Source: Bremia lactucae
Lineage: Eukaryota > Oomycota > Peronosporomycetes > Peronosporales > Peronosporaceae
Reading direction: 5' to 3'
DNA: 58,220 nt
NCBI RefSeq assembly: GCF_004359215.1
Contig: NC_090612.1
Coordinates: forward strand, 6,022,091 to 6,080,310
The notes under the pieces were generated by a model that was not told the DNA's origin, did no database searches, and saw nothing but the letters and a program-made list of their open reading frames with translations. Shown here piece by piece: positions 1 through 10,039 of the stretch (positions are counted from its first letter, which is position 1; each line of letters begins with the position of its first letter). A program made the position numbers and the translations under genes.

Positions 1-867
1 ATTAATGATCTAGTGCTACTCTCTACGGTAAACTTACCTAAGCGATTAGTCACTAATGTGGGTAGCAGTAAACTACTACCCAAGTTCATTGGTCCTTTCC
101 GTGTACTGCATCGCAGAGGCAATGCGTACACAATAGAATTGCCACGTAGGATGCGAACGCATCCTACGTTTTACGTTGGTCGGCTCCGCCCGTACCATCA
201 GTACGCGGCTTCTTCCGAGGACGGATTTGACCACCCTTTTCAAGAATCCCCAAAAGATTCTTGTGATCGCGAACCAGATTCTCATGTTGAACCTGAAGTT
301 TCTCATGCCGGTTCCGAATATCCTCGAAACTACGATGAGCTGACGACAGCTCATCGCGAACAGCATGATACTTCCGTTCGTACTCCAACATGGAGTACGC
401 ACTCTTCGAACGGTCTTCCAACCGCTCGATATGGTGATCCTGCACCGTCTGCTCCAACGAGCGACGTTTGCCGCGCTCGTGGTCAAGTCCCTCCTCCAAA
501 TCATGGAGGAAGTGATCCATTTTGTCGATCTTCGACATTAGATCCGACATACGGTTCGGATCTAATTTTCCCTCCTCCACCACAACCTTTGGTGGACTCC
601 CACGGTGGTCAACGTTTCCTTGTGGAACGCATCCAGAACCACCGTGATGTGAAGGGGCAGCGAACGAGTTATCTTGTTCGCTGGCGAGGTTATCCACCTT
701 CGCATGACAGCTGGGAACCTCGTTCCCAGCTGATTGTTGACGTTGAGGGCCTCGTCCGTCAGTATGACGAGACCCACCCGATGGTTCAGAAGGCCCATCG
801 GAAAACACGCGCCCCTGGCGCATGTAAATCGATTGCAAAACGTCAATCGCGTCACGCATCTCAATAG
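1..867 (+). CDS. Chromovirus Pol C-terminus: integrase tail plus chromodomain (5' partial)
   Basis: The reading frame is open from the window edge to a stop at 865-867, so the gene begins outside. Counting from the GTG at 13, residues ~10-60 form the SH3-like integrase C-terminal domain (KLLPKFIGPFRVLHRRGNAY, then YVGRLRPY). Residues ~202-253 form a chromodomain (FLVERIQNHR, YLVRWRGYPP, SWEPRSQL) with the expected aromatic residues. Between them is a Ser/Pro-rich linker of ~130 residues. Chromodomain-bearing integrases define Ty3/gypsy chromoviruses, where the domain is thought to steer integration towards marked chromatin. The whole frame is overlapped on the opposite strand by the antisense ORF at 164-1429, which may explain the odd linker. 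The frame is undamaged, unlike most copies in this window. Confidence 0.85.
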   Translation: MNDLVLLSTVNLPKRLVTNVGSSKLLPKFIGPFRVLHRRGNAYTIELPRRMRTHPTFYVGRLRPYHQYAASSEDGFDHPFQESPKDSCDREPDSHVEPEVSHAGSEYPRNYDELTTAHREQHDTSVRTPTWSTHSSNGLPTARYGDPAPSAPTSDVCRARGQVPPPNHGGSDPFCRSSTLDPTYGSDLIFPPPPQPLVDSHGGQRFLVERIQNHRDVKGQRTSYLVRWRGYPPSHDSWEPRSQLIVDVEGLVRQYDETHPMVQKAHRKTRAPGACKSIAKRQSRHASQ

Positions 868-1427
868 AGATGCGAGCCCTTCCCCAAGGCGAAGAAAGGG
901 TATAGATATCCTCTTTTACCCTCTTCGAGTTGTCTACACAACACGGACAGGGATCACCCCACGTGAGGCATGGAAGCCCAGCCTCACGTGACAACCGATG
1001 CAATTTATACTTTGCACCGGTTGGAGTTCTTTTCTCAAATTTAACGCGATTCGCGTTAAGTTTTTGAAGCCAGGCTTCGCGTTCAATGTCTTTGACATTG
1101 CGATTGAGCGCGCCCCAGGCTTGCAAAAGCGAGACTTTATGTCGCTTATTATTGCCACTAAACCATCGATGCTTAAGAAAAGCATCGAGATAGAAATCTT
1201 CCTCAGCGCGAAAGTTCTTCGCGCTGGGATCAAGGCCATGTAGCTTTGTCGCAATAAATAAAGGATATTTATTGTGAGGAGTAGTCTCTCCAGACAAGCT
1301 ATTGATTAGCCGTTCTGGCAAAAGCCACGGCTTCTTTTCAGGGGCGAGATGAGACATTTTATTGTCTTCACTCTCCTGAGTGGTACCCACTGAAGCAGAA
1401 GTACCACAAGAACTTTTCTTACGATGC
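1..1427 (+). mobile_element. Ty3/gypsy chromovirus (family A) 3' fragment
   Basis: Contains the pol end and most of the antisense gene, but stops abruptly at ~1427. Other copies continue there for ~450 bp more and, in one case (31499), into a 3' LTR. No LTR or polypurine tract follows here, so the fragment was cut by deletion or rearrangement. Confidence 0.8.
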
Positions 1428-1429
1428 AC
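164..1429 (-). CDS. Antisense ORF (aORF) of the chromovirus, copy 1, intact but 5'-truncated
   Basis: Minus-strand frame of 421 codons without a stop, ending in TAG at 164-166. The first 260 bases or so are antisense-only; about 704 bp overlap the sense integrase/chromodomain frame. Both frames begin on the same coordinate phase (first bases opposite each other). I do not recognise the protein. Visible parts: a conserved block (KKPWLLPERLINSLSGE; PLFIATKLHGLDPS), a block with FEKRTPTGAKYKLHRLSREA, a PCPCC cluster, then a charged C-terminus with heptad-like character (DLEEGLDHERGKRRSLEQ) that should form a coiled coil, and a basic end. The first codon here is GTG at an element breakpoint (~1427), so the N-terminus is missing; copies at 18930 and 31383 show where it starts. 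Homologous antisense copies elsewhere in the window argue against a chance shadow ORF. Confidence 0.7.
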   Translation of the reverse strand: MHRKKSSCGTSASVGTTQESEDNKMSHLAPEKKPWLLPERLINSLSGETTPHNKYPLFIATKLHGLDPSAKNFRAEEDFYLDAFLKHRWFSGNNKRHKVSLLQAWGALNRNVKDIEREAWLQKLNANRVKFEKRTPTGAKYKLHRLSREAGLPCLTWGDPCPCCVDNSKRVKEDIYTLSSPWGRARISIEMRDAIDVLQSIYMRQGRVFSDGPSEPSGGSRHTDGRGPQRQQSAGNEVPSCHAKVDNLASEQDNSFAAPSHHGGSGCVPQGNVDHRGSPPKVVVEEGKLDPNRMSDLMSKIDKMDHFLHDLEEGLDHERGKRRSLEQTVQDHHIERLEDRSKSAYSMLEYERKYHAVRDELSSAHRSFEDIRNRHEKLQVQHENLVRDHKNLLGILEKGGQIRPRKKPRTDGTGGADQRKT

Positions 1430-2297
1430 TTGATTGCGGAAATTTTTTCATCGTACCGGCCTTGGACTCAAAATACTTAATCATCATGACCGTGTCGTCC
1501 CCGAGATCACCAAATTACGCCCCCACTGTTTTCTAGTGAGGCAGTTACTAATGGGTCACAATGCAAGCTCTTGGTGCTCCATGAAAAATTGTGTAGGCTG
1601 CTAAAAGAATAAATCGTAGAAATGTTTAAGAAGCTTGGATGCAGTTTAAAAGTGTGCAAACGTCAGAAGAATGTGATTTGTTCGCCATGCAGTGTTGGGA
1701 CAGTAATAAAGCCCCCCCCCCCGTAAGAGTTGTGAGCACGACGGTCTGGACAGTAACTTGCACTGATATGTACACGCCAAGCCTAACCAGATACGACGCA
1801 GTCATTATAAATGCAATGGTGGGGCAAACTGCGTAATGCGCAAGCTTCATCTGTCGACGAGGGCAACAATTATCACCACCAGTAGCCGACATGAATACAA
1901 GAATTTTAAATTTTCACTGCACCATCCCGAGACATGTCAACAAATTCAAGTCGGTTTTGCTGGAACGTCCACTTCCAGTTCTTCTGTGCTATAACGTAAA
2001 ATGTCAAACTTCTGTCCTCTGCGAGGTACATGCTCCCAAAGAATGGACCAAAAATGCCCAGTTTCGAGAAGCGTCTTGAAATTTGCTTATACTGAAGTTT
2101 CAAGAATGGCTTCGAATCGGTAGACCGAGAAAGCTCGAGAACGTACGCTGATGAAGCTGAAACAGCTTTCCATTGATTTTCCAAGGATATGAAAAATTAT
2201 TACTGAAAATTATGAGTAGAAATGATTTAATTGCCTAAACTCTCAAGGGGGGGTTCTCTACCGCAGTTTGTCCACATGCTCCTCCAATTTGTGGTTG
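1430..2297. other. Unassigned spacer
   Basis: No gene or recognisable repeat seen. It holds only short, unconvincing frames and a run of 11 C at 1712-1722. Confidence 0.6.
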
Positions 2298-2735
2298 CTG
2301 TAACGGAGCTACTTTGCTCCTTAAGTCAGAGGAAGACTTATAGACTCAAAGTCACTTGGTTTAATAGAACTAATAGTTTTAAATAACTCAGCGAGTCGTA
2401 CAAGCTTGTAAAGCTAAGTGAATCCAAATTCAAGAACCAAGTGGCAACTAGCGCCCGAGAGTATATACTTTAGAAAGAATTTTTTTCTCACAGATCAATG
2501 CGCAAGCCTTACAAGGCATTAAACGCTTTAAGATCAAAAAGGGAACTAAGCTTTACTTAATTATTTACATCTTAAACCTTACCCTAGCTAATTAAAAATA
2601 GAGTTCGGCCGCCAAATTTTTATCTGGCGGCTACCACCTATGATATTCGAATAAGTGGGATTTTAGTGATTCACTAATTTGCATAGAATATAAGGGTATT
2701 TTACCCATAAAGTAAATGTAATACAACAACGGTTG
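2298..2735 (+). repeat. Solo LTR-like repeat, family 2
   Basis: Starts TGTAACGGAGCTAC and shares blocks with 53372-53718 (the AACTCAGC block, the AAGATCAAAA block and a hairpin) and with the start at 28878. The copy at 53.4-53.7 kb ends in GCCCCGTTACA, complementary to the TGTAACGG start, which is the LTR signature. No internal retrotransposon sequence adjoins it, so it looks like a solo LTR. The right edge is approximate. Confidence 0.6.
2608..2631. repeat. 10-bp hairpin inside LTR family 2
   Basis: GCCGCCAAAT - 4 nt - ATCTGGCGGC, with one mismatch. The same hairpin occurs at 30718-30741 (perfect) and near 53573-53596 (perfect, with a compensatory A-T for G-C change). Confidence 0.6.
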
Positions 2736-3600
2736 ACCAATTGAAGTGCATCCCATTACACCCTCACCATAAGACTGTTAACATCTAGTGAAAACATTCA
2801 CTTCACTTCCTCTTTGAGGTTGAAATTTAAACAGCTAGTCGTTTGGTTGTGTTTTCTATTTCTTTGTCGGATGACAACTAAGCGTGAGACTTCGACTTTT
2901 AGCTCCATCCCCTCAATGATGAAAAGATGATAGAATATAAAATTCAAACTCTACCGGAGGATAAGGAAAAAGATCGTCGCTCCTACACGCCTCGTCACTT
3001 GGACGAATCTCGGCGGGCCCCAACTGCTTTCCAGAATGTGGTGCCGCGGATGATTTAGCTGTATAGCGCAGGACATCGGTCCTTGAGGCCAACGGGTTTA
3101 CGAACTTGCTTGATTGCAAGCAACAGCAGGCAATCCTCAGAGAGGAACAAGCTGGTCGTCAAGCTGCAGACCTTGCGAAAGCATAAGCTCACAGTGAATA
3201 TCGATGTACTTTACTTAGTGTGAAAGAGCGCCTCAAAGAGGTTAGGGTCGCAGCTTGATCATCTGGACCTCGGATCCAAGGCGAGGACGCCGGAGGAGCT
3301 CGCTGCTCGTGACGCTCTTCATAAGCGATACCTTTTCGCCCATAGAAATGACGCGACATCAGTATTTGACGCGTTTGTGTGATCATGTCCTTGCGACTTC
3401 GGTGACCTCAATGAGGGAAACTCCGGCCGCTCTGTTTCCAAACGAGTCAAAAAGCAAAAACGATGCTTTGTTTGAGAGCTGGGTCCATTGGGCCGGTCGC
3501 CTCCGCAAAATCTGGTCTATATTAGAGTCTGCGGATGTGACTGATATTAGTTTGGAACGGAAGCTTCGCTTCGATTTCGCAAGCTTAGGCTAGAGGCCAG
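2736..3600 (+). pseudogene. Decayed plus-strand coding remnant beside a minus-strand chromovirus
   Basis: No intact gene. On the plus strand, successive frames read like a broken protein. At ~3068-3180 there is a Gln/Glu/Ala-rich coiled-coil-like stretch (QQQAILREEQAGRQAADLAK). At ~3295-3400 another frame reads ELAARDALHKRYLFAHRND. Each is interrupted by stops and frameshifts. It lies beyond the chromodomain end of the minus-strand element at 3640-9020, the same relative place and orientation as the antisense gene in family A. It could be that lineage's counterpart, or unrelated debris; no clear similarity to the family A aORF was seen. Confidence 0.3.
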
Positions 3601-3657
3601 TTGCGTCTGGCGTATCTGCCTTAGAACGAGGACAGGCCTAACCAACACTTCAGTGTT

Positions 3658-3906
3658 TCAGTTGCCCGCGCAACCATGGATCGAAACCGCACTGAGGCTG
3701 AAGATCTCACTTCTATTGGTGGGAAGCGTCGTTTGACGCAAGTTGACCCTGAGCGCGGCGCTCAAGAACGTCAACGGCCTACAGGCTATATCTTGCCGAA
3801 GAGGTGCCTCAAAGTCCCACGAGTATTCCGAAGGGGGGTACCCAAGCCACTTTACCAGATCCTGGTATTGGCCCTTGAGACGACGTCGCTTTAGAAGCTT
3901 TTTCAC
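3658..3906 (-). pseudogene. Chromodomain remnant, lineage B
   Basis: An 82-codon minus-strand frame starts with a chromodomain core (QYQDLVKWLGYPPSEYSWD). It has the characteristic KW-GYPP-SW spacing but lacks the Glu normally following the last Trp. It sits at the pol 3' end of lineage B, separated from the integrase by damaged sequence. Confidence 0.65.
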
Positions 3907-4577
3907 GTGAAACTGAAGGCCCCTCGCTCATCGAGCAATGCGGGAGGGGGCCGAAATCTCAGTGGAAGCCTTTGATGCTCTAATGCACGAGGTGTAACTT
4001 TTTCGCGAGGACTTTGCTTGGACTGAGGGCTCTTTTGACGCGGTTTAAAACCGTCTTTCAACGTTGGAAATGTCAACAACCTCGTTTATATGGCCAGCTT
4101 GCCATCCTGGTGAGGATGTAGCAATCTGCGGCGCGACGGCCTGTCTCGGCGCAAGCGACTATAAGGCCACGTATAAAGGGTCCCGAAATGGATTAACCAA
4201 GCCGACATAGAACACTGGGTTTGTACGCAGCTTGGCTAGGAAGGTTTAGCGTGTAAGCTAGGCCCTTCTTGGCAACGACCGTAAATGGTTCAATAACGCG
4301 CTGGCGCAATTTGATCTTAAATACCGCAAAACCAAGTTTGTAGGAAGGTTTTTAGCGTTTAAAAAAAATCAGTCTTCGACCTCATAAGAATCAATACAAC
4401 TTCTGCCTTTGGCCTCAGCTTGTTCTTTCTGATTGTCTTGGTTTTTAGCCATTGTGTCATGCACATGTCTAAAGACACTAAATCGCGTTGCGAGAAACTC
4501 GCTTAACTGTTTCCGACGATAACAGGACTAATATCAGTAAGCTATCGGCTAATTCTCCCTCACCTAACCCGGAATAC

Positions 4578-5310
4578 CTAGTGGAACGTTAACGGAACGC
4601 GTGGGTGGTTAAGTCCGTTGACATAGAATGAAGTATAGCTTGTAGAGGCATGTACACCATAAATTAACGCAACCTCCACTACAGGAAGCATTAATCTCCA
4701 GCGCTTATGAATCTCAGCACACACACTGCGCAGAACGTCTTCGATGACGCGATTGACACGTTCAGTCTGACCATCGGTATGCGGATGGTCCATTGTGGAC
4801 ATGTTTAATCTGGTGCCAAGCACTCAAAAATAGACTTTAAAATTTACCCGTGAAATGGTGGTCTCGATCAGAAACAATTGCCTTACAAGCAAACCGTGTT
4901 GTCAAAAGACGTGATCCATAAAAATAGCCTTGCTGTACCTTCACCATCAATGGTATCCAGCACAGCCGCTAAATGAGCCATTTTGCTCAATTGGTCAACA
5001 AAGACCACGATGTCCATGTTACCGGCCGAATATTTTGGTAGGCCAAACACAAAAATCATACTAATGGACTCTTAACACCCTATCGGTACGGGCAGACTGT
5101 CCAGTGGCGCAGCAGCATGAGCCGAGAATTCGACGCGTTGGCAGGTTTCGCATGTGCGAACGTATGTGGTTATCTATTTGTAAAGCTTTAGCAAACGATA
5201 AATCTAGGTGATGTAGCCGTAGGTCTTCTCTCTATCGAGATGACCACTAAGAACGGTATCATGTGTCTCAATAGAGGATTCGATACTTATTTTCCTCATC
5301 ATAAAAAACA
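4578..5310 (-). pseudogene. Integrase remnant, lineage B
   Basis: The minus strand shows CETCQRVEFSAHA (Cys part of the zinc-binding domain), then FVFGLPKYSAGNMDIVVFVD, then DHPHTDGQTERVNRVIEDVL and VHASTSYTSFYVNGL. These are standard Ty3/gypsy integrase landmarks in the right order. The first catalytic Asp appears replaced (SMIFVFG where SMDFVFG is usual), and frames shift between blocks, so it is inactive. Confidence 0.7.
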
Positions 5311-5489
5311 AAGATGCGCGGAGTATTCGCAGCATCCGTGCAATAAAGCAACAGGTCGATATTGATAGAAAATTAATGTAATCTCACACGCAAACGTGCC
5401 GACAATTTAACGTCCGACTCAGGGCTCTAAAGAAGCTCGTAGCAGAGCTACACGCTGTTTATTCTTAGCGTAAGCCGAACGGGTAAATT

Positions 5490-5960
5490 AATAATAGGTG
5501 GCGTCATACTCGTTAAATGAGAGTGCTCAGAATATGGCTTGCGTGATAACGCATCCGCCAAAGCATTCTGCTTGCCAGGCTTATATTTCATCTCAATATT
5601 GCATTGTGCGAAAAATGAAAGTCATCGAACCATTCTCTGTTATATATGGGGCGACTTTGTCGCAGTGCGTAAAGACGAGTGATCTGTATATATCGCAAAC
5701 GGCTTAGAGCCAAGCAGATGAACTCTAAATTAGAAAAAAAACATATGTCATTGCAAGTAATGCTTTGTCATGAACGGGGTATTTCTTTTCCCGCAGCTTT
5801 AAGCAGTCAATACTCGAACGCAATTACACGTTCTTGCCCAGCATTATCTTTTTGTAACAGAGCACTGCCGATGGCAAAATCCGATGCGCCACAGACGACA
5901 CTGAACGGCCAATCTAAGTTTGGCAGAGCTAAAATTGGGGCATGGATAAGACTATCCTTA
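5490..5960 (-). pseudogene. RNase H remnant, lineage B
   Basis: Around 5830-5920 the minus strand reads FSVVCGASDFAIGSALLQKD followed by ERVIAFEY-LLKAAGKE. This is the start of the gypsy RNase H domain, with the first catalytic Asp (usually VVCDAS) changed to Gly. Downstream the frame is broken. Confidence 0.6.
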
Positions 5961-6259
5961 ATTGCTTTAAAATCATCATTCTCGTGCTAGTCCAACACCA
6001 ATCCGTATCGTTTTTAATGAGATTGGGTAATGGCCTAGCCATATCAACGTAATGCTCGCTATGTTATTTGTGCAAGTAGCTGGCGAGGCCTAACCACAAA
6101 CGAAAACTTTTGATTCTTAGGAACCGGCCAACCAACTATAACTTTACCTTAAGGCCTCGCTTCCCAAAGTGCATTTAGATGCATTGGCACACAATTTATT
6201 TGTACGCATACATTTGATCACTGCTCGCAAATGGTCTATGAGGTTTTCACATCCGACTG

Positions 6260-6980
6260 ACCCTGCTCCGCAAGAGTATGGATAAAAATGTCATCAAAAT
6301 TTTTTTGTGCATAACCTTGATGAGGGCGGAACAGTTGCGTCACTAGACGATTAAATGTCGCCAAGGCGTTAGAGAGCCCTTGTGGTATAACCAACCACTC
6401 CCATAGCATACCGCTTGGGGTTTTAACCGCTGTAACCGGATATCGCTAGCTCGCATGAGCAGTTGGTAATACCATCGACTAAGTCAAGTGCGCTGTACAT
6501 CGTACATTACAATATTGTTCTGGATTTACCCATTCTAGGAACGGGGGCTTGTGCTGGTATAGTGGCAGCATTAAGCTTAACATAAGCATGTATAATGCGC
6601 CATTTACCATTTGGCTTTTTGACACAAAATGTCAGTATCGAATGGGGAGATTTGTTCTCGTACCATCCCAGACTCGTGCTCAGCACATCAGTGACGTCAA
6701 ATGTTCCTTTAGTAAAGGCCACGGTCGTGTAACACAGTATTTGGTTCTAGGAACCAAGTCAATTTCATGACGGACACCTCTATCTGGGGATAAAATCGAT
6801 GGTGAATTGGTACACACACCACACCTTGGAATTCCTTAATAGAATAGAATAGATCCGTGGGATTTTTAAGATTCGATGATCCAGTCCGCGCACTAAAAGC
6901 AGCTTTTGTGTTCTCCACGACGGCTCCGTCCAGAAGCAATGTTGAGTTCAACTCAATAGTTGGTCGAATGTCCACCATCT
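6260..6980 (-). pseudogene. Reverse transcriptase remnant, lineage B
   Basis: Minus-strand blocks in order: an FLEPNTVLHDR block (6709-6978), FCVKKPNGKWRIIHAYVKLN at ~6580-6640, and SGMLWEWLVIPQGLSNALAT followed by NFDDIFIH near 6290-6420. The polymerase active site reads FDD, with Asn in place of the usual Tyr. Several frameshifts separate the blocks. Confidence 0.7.
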
Positions 6981-7639
6981 CAGATAAGCCGCCAGCCTTT
7001 AAGGCTCAGCCGAACTCATTAATAGATATTTCGTCTAGCTCTAGAAGAGCATGCAACGAGGGTATTGCTCAAGGGTAACTTCTCCCTCGATGTTATAATA
7101 CACCATTTACGAGCGTATGCAACTGCTCGCTCGTATTACTGTGAGGTTATAGATGCTTCGCGTCTCCCCTGTCCCGGTAGCGACAACACGCCTTTTAGAG
7201 GCCGGGACATTCACGTCCCAAAGGTCAATCTTTATTGGTTCCGTACAAGAGCTGGTACACATTCGACGAGGAGTTATGTAAATCAGCTTCCTTGTCCAGT
7301 GATCGTGTCCGGGTCACTTCACGTGCATTCGAAGAGTTTGACCCGAAATGCCCTGGCAACCTGACAATAGTGTCAAAACAGACACTCAGTATGGTGCCAC
7401 CTCGGCCGACCATACTTGGTGGATACAACGGTGCCACTTCTCGTGTCTCAGAGATATTACACCCTCGATGACTCGACCCTAGGCCTGCAATGCTTTCATC
7501 GTTTTTGCAACGAGTGTCACTCGACGGAGTACGTGCCCTTCCGCCACTATTTTTCTGAGTCGGGCTCAGAATTAGTTTGTTTCAACAAAGGAGTTCATTA
7601 GCCCAGAATTGTCAATGTCAACACACTGACAGATTCGGT

Positions 7640-7860
7640 CAGTAGTTTGCGCTAATAGCACTTTTGTTGCCTAGCCAAGGTGGGTTTATGACTCTCCAAA
7701 GCTTTGCTATGAACATTGCGCGTTGCGTCTAAGTTCTTAGATCTCCAATCGATCCATGGCTTATGGCGTTCAAGCCAGGCCATACAAATGATGAGTTCAT
7801 AATTCGAATCCAAATTAAGGACAAAACAGCGTTCCACACTGTCAAAGTCCAGAAACTTAA
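7640..7860 (-). pseudogene. Retroviral-type aspartic protease remnant, lineage B
   Basis: The minus strand reads FVLNLDSNYELIICMAWLER followed by PWIDWRSK. This is the C-terminal part of a gypsy retropepsin, where I-L-G-x-P-W-L is usual. The N-terminal catalytic Asp-Ser/Thr-Gly is not seen. Confidence 0.55.
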
Positions 7861-8389
7861 TACCTTAGTTCAACGGAACTTAAGGAACGGTGACACGGGT
7901 CCTTGTAGCTAAGCGAACAGGGATTATATCACTTTCATGCACTTTAAAGCCTCAATATATTGCTGATTCCTTTCAAGGGAAAGACATCGAGCAGAGTGCA
8001 AGACGCCCCTGAGTCAGTCAAAATTGACCATGACTTATCAAAGCCCTTCACAGTCGCCTGAGCGACTAACAAGCCAGGCTTGTACTAACGCCCCGTGCTA
8101 TTGTGAATCGAGCTAATTGGGGCTAGGTCCTGTTCACTCACAACTCCTTGAAATTTAACAGAGTTTAGGTCTTCTCCAGTAGGGCGTTCCGCACCAACTG
8201 GGTATCGACGTTTTCCCGCGCCGTACCAGATGTCTGGTATAAGTCATGATTGTTGCTCTTTCGAGCTTAGCGCGCGCTGCGTAGGGGACAATCCGGATGT
8301 TAAAGTTTCGTGCTTTCGCAAATATAGCATATACGGATGTTTTTAAAATGTTCCACAGCTTAAGGTGCTTCTTCCCCCTCCTCAACGAG

Positions 8390-9020
8390 GCTTAGATCCA
8401 TGTGTTCCAGTCTATTTGACGATGTGCTAGATCAGCTATGACGGTAAACAGGCGTGCTAACGCGAGGGGACTTAAAATCGAATTCAGCGCGTAGCGGTAT
8501 GGCAACTGCCTCTTCGAAAGTAACAGGATCGGATCGGAATAATTTCGTTCAGTCAACGCCCTCCTTGAGACCCCCATAAAGACGGTTGCCACAAAATCCT
8601 CTTGCACCGGGTCTTGATGCATAGCAGGCAATGAGAGTTCTCAACCCCTGGACATAACCCTAGGGTTCATTAACCCTGACGAGTCGCTTTGAGCCGTAAT
8701 CGCATACGAAAAGCCTGATCAGGCAAAGCAAACATGCTAGTCATTTGCTGTTTTAGCGAATCCCATGTGGGAAAAGCGTCGTTTATAGACGTGCTACACG
8801 AGAGTGCCCATTCCAGGGCTCTCTCTACCTCCGAGCTTGGATATAATTATGGCCACCTTTTGTCATTCTGTTAGAACAAAGCAGAGTCTGGAGACATCTC
8901 CATTTGCTTGATCCAAAAGTTTTTTAACCTCTTTACCCTCAAATGTCTTAACACTGACAACAAGAGGGCAAGCCTTACGCTCAAGATCAGGTACATAAAT
9001 GTACCGAGTTGGCATGAATG
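8390..9020 (-). pseudogene. Gag remnant, lineage B
   Basis: The minus strand reads in alternating frames [20 protein letters not shown], then ALEWALSCSTSINDAFPTWD-SLKQQM, then MHQDPVQEDFVATVFMG. This resembles the gypsy capsid domain (trp-rich centre followed by a helical C-terminal half). Frameshifts and stops throughout. Confidence 0.5.
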
Positions 9021-9119
9021 CCCCTAAGTGGTCCTGTAACTGTCAGATTGAGGAGATTCGTATTACATAAAGGCTTCAAGCCTTGCGTTTAGAAGCTCTG
9101 GTCTCTAAGACATGTCAAT

Positions 9120-9508
9120 ACGGGATCACGCTAAAGTATAAAAGTCCTTATCCCCGAGAACTTATGCATCAAACGCTACCTAAGCATGACTGTTTAATCA
9201 AAGTTTTAGTTTTGTTCTGTGTCGTTGTAATTGATGCCAGCACGCTTGCGCGATAGGACAGTCCGAGAAAGATGTGATGCGGTCCCTTGCACGTGGTTAC
9301 TGTACTCTTTAATTCTCGATTATAATTTAGACTCATCAAGTGTTGCTTCATGTTAGGAGAGCGAACTCCTCTACAGGGCACGGCAACATGAACTGCGCTA
9401 TCCAGTAGCGCAGCATTTTTGTAGCTGTTTTGGACGTATTTTCCGATAAAGATTATGCAACCGATGCCGTGTACAACACAAGTAAGTACCGGCCAAGTAC
9501 ATCCAATT
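9120..9508. repeat. Inverted-repeat arm (partner 15874-16270)
   Basis: About 390 bp match the reverse complement of 15874-16270 with few differences. Both arms include a block with GGACGTATTTTCCGATAAAG or its complement. No gene is recognised in the arm itself. Confidence 0.65.
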
Positions 9509-9930
9509 TTAACAATGCGTTTTCAGGAGATCGACGTTTGCGTCGATTGGGTGGTCGTGATCAGCTTATTGTAAGCGTGGAACACGCGCAATCCTCCTGT
9601 GGCCTTGCGCACACAGATGATTGGGCTTCAATGAGGCGACTTGCTCAAGCACAAGTCTCACCTCTGCTCGCTTGTCGATGACTACACCGATACAATTAAC
9701 TTGTCCTTCATCAACCGTCACACATTAGTTTGTGTTAGGTTGTAGATTAATCTCGTGTATGATGGCCCTATCGGCCGGCAGGCGTTCTGGGAACACATCA
9801 CGGTTTTCCACACAACTTCATAATACAAGCTATCCTTCAAGGCGTCCCAGCCTTGAGTAGCGAATAATTTCTTCTTGTAGGTTTTCAAGATATTCTAGTC
9901 CATTGTGGACGACAAGCAATAGTCCACCAA
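9505..9930 (-). pseudogene. Reverse transcriptase N-terminal fragment, lineage C, copy 1
   Basis: The minus strand around 9545-9625 reads ICVRKATGGLRVFHAYNKL, the gypsy RT fingers motif. This is preceded (higher coordinates) by a linker with PNTN-like sequence. The same segment recurs in the same orientation at 14698-15120 with ~95% identity by eye. Confidence 0.55.
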
Positions 9931-10039
9931 CTATGGGAAGGTCAGCTATCTTTTCCGCAATGAAATTGATAAACTGCTACCATTAGTTTTTCGTGGGAGA
10001 GTACGATGTCGCCAAAACGGCAGTAAGCACCCAAAAAGA

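Larger units (their letters stand above)
3640..9020 (-). mobile_element. Decayed chromovirus, lineage B, minus strand
   Basis: In minus-strand order: gag (~9020-8390), protease (~7860-7650), reverse transcriptase (~6960-6260), RNase H (~5960-5500), integrase (~5310-4578) and chromodomain (3906-3658). All parts carry frameshifts and stops, so this is a dead copy. I could not identify its LTRs. Confidence 0.75.

Noticed and set aside
164..1429. Treating the antisense ORF as a meaningless shadow of pol
   Set aside because: More than 500 bp of it lies outside the pol frame, copies keep protein-level similarity there, and three copies share the stop position.
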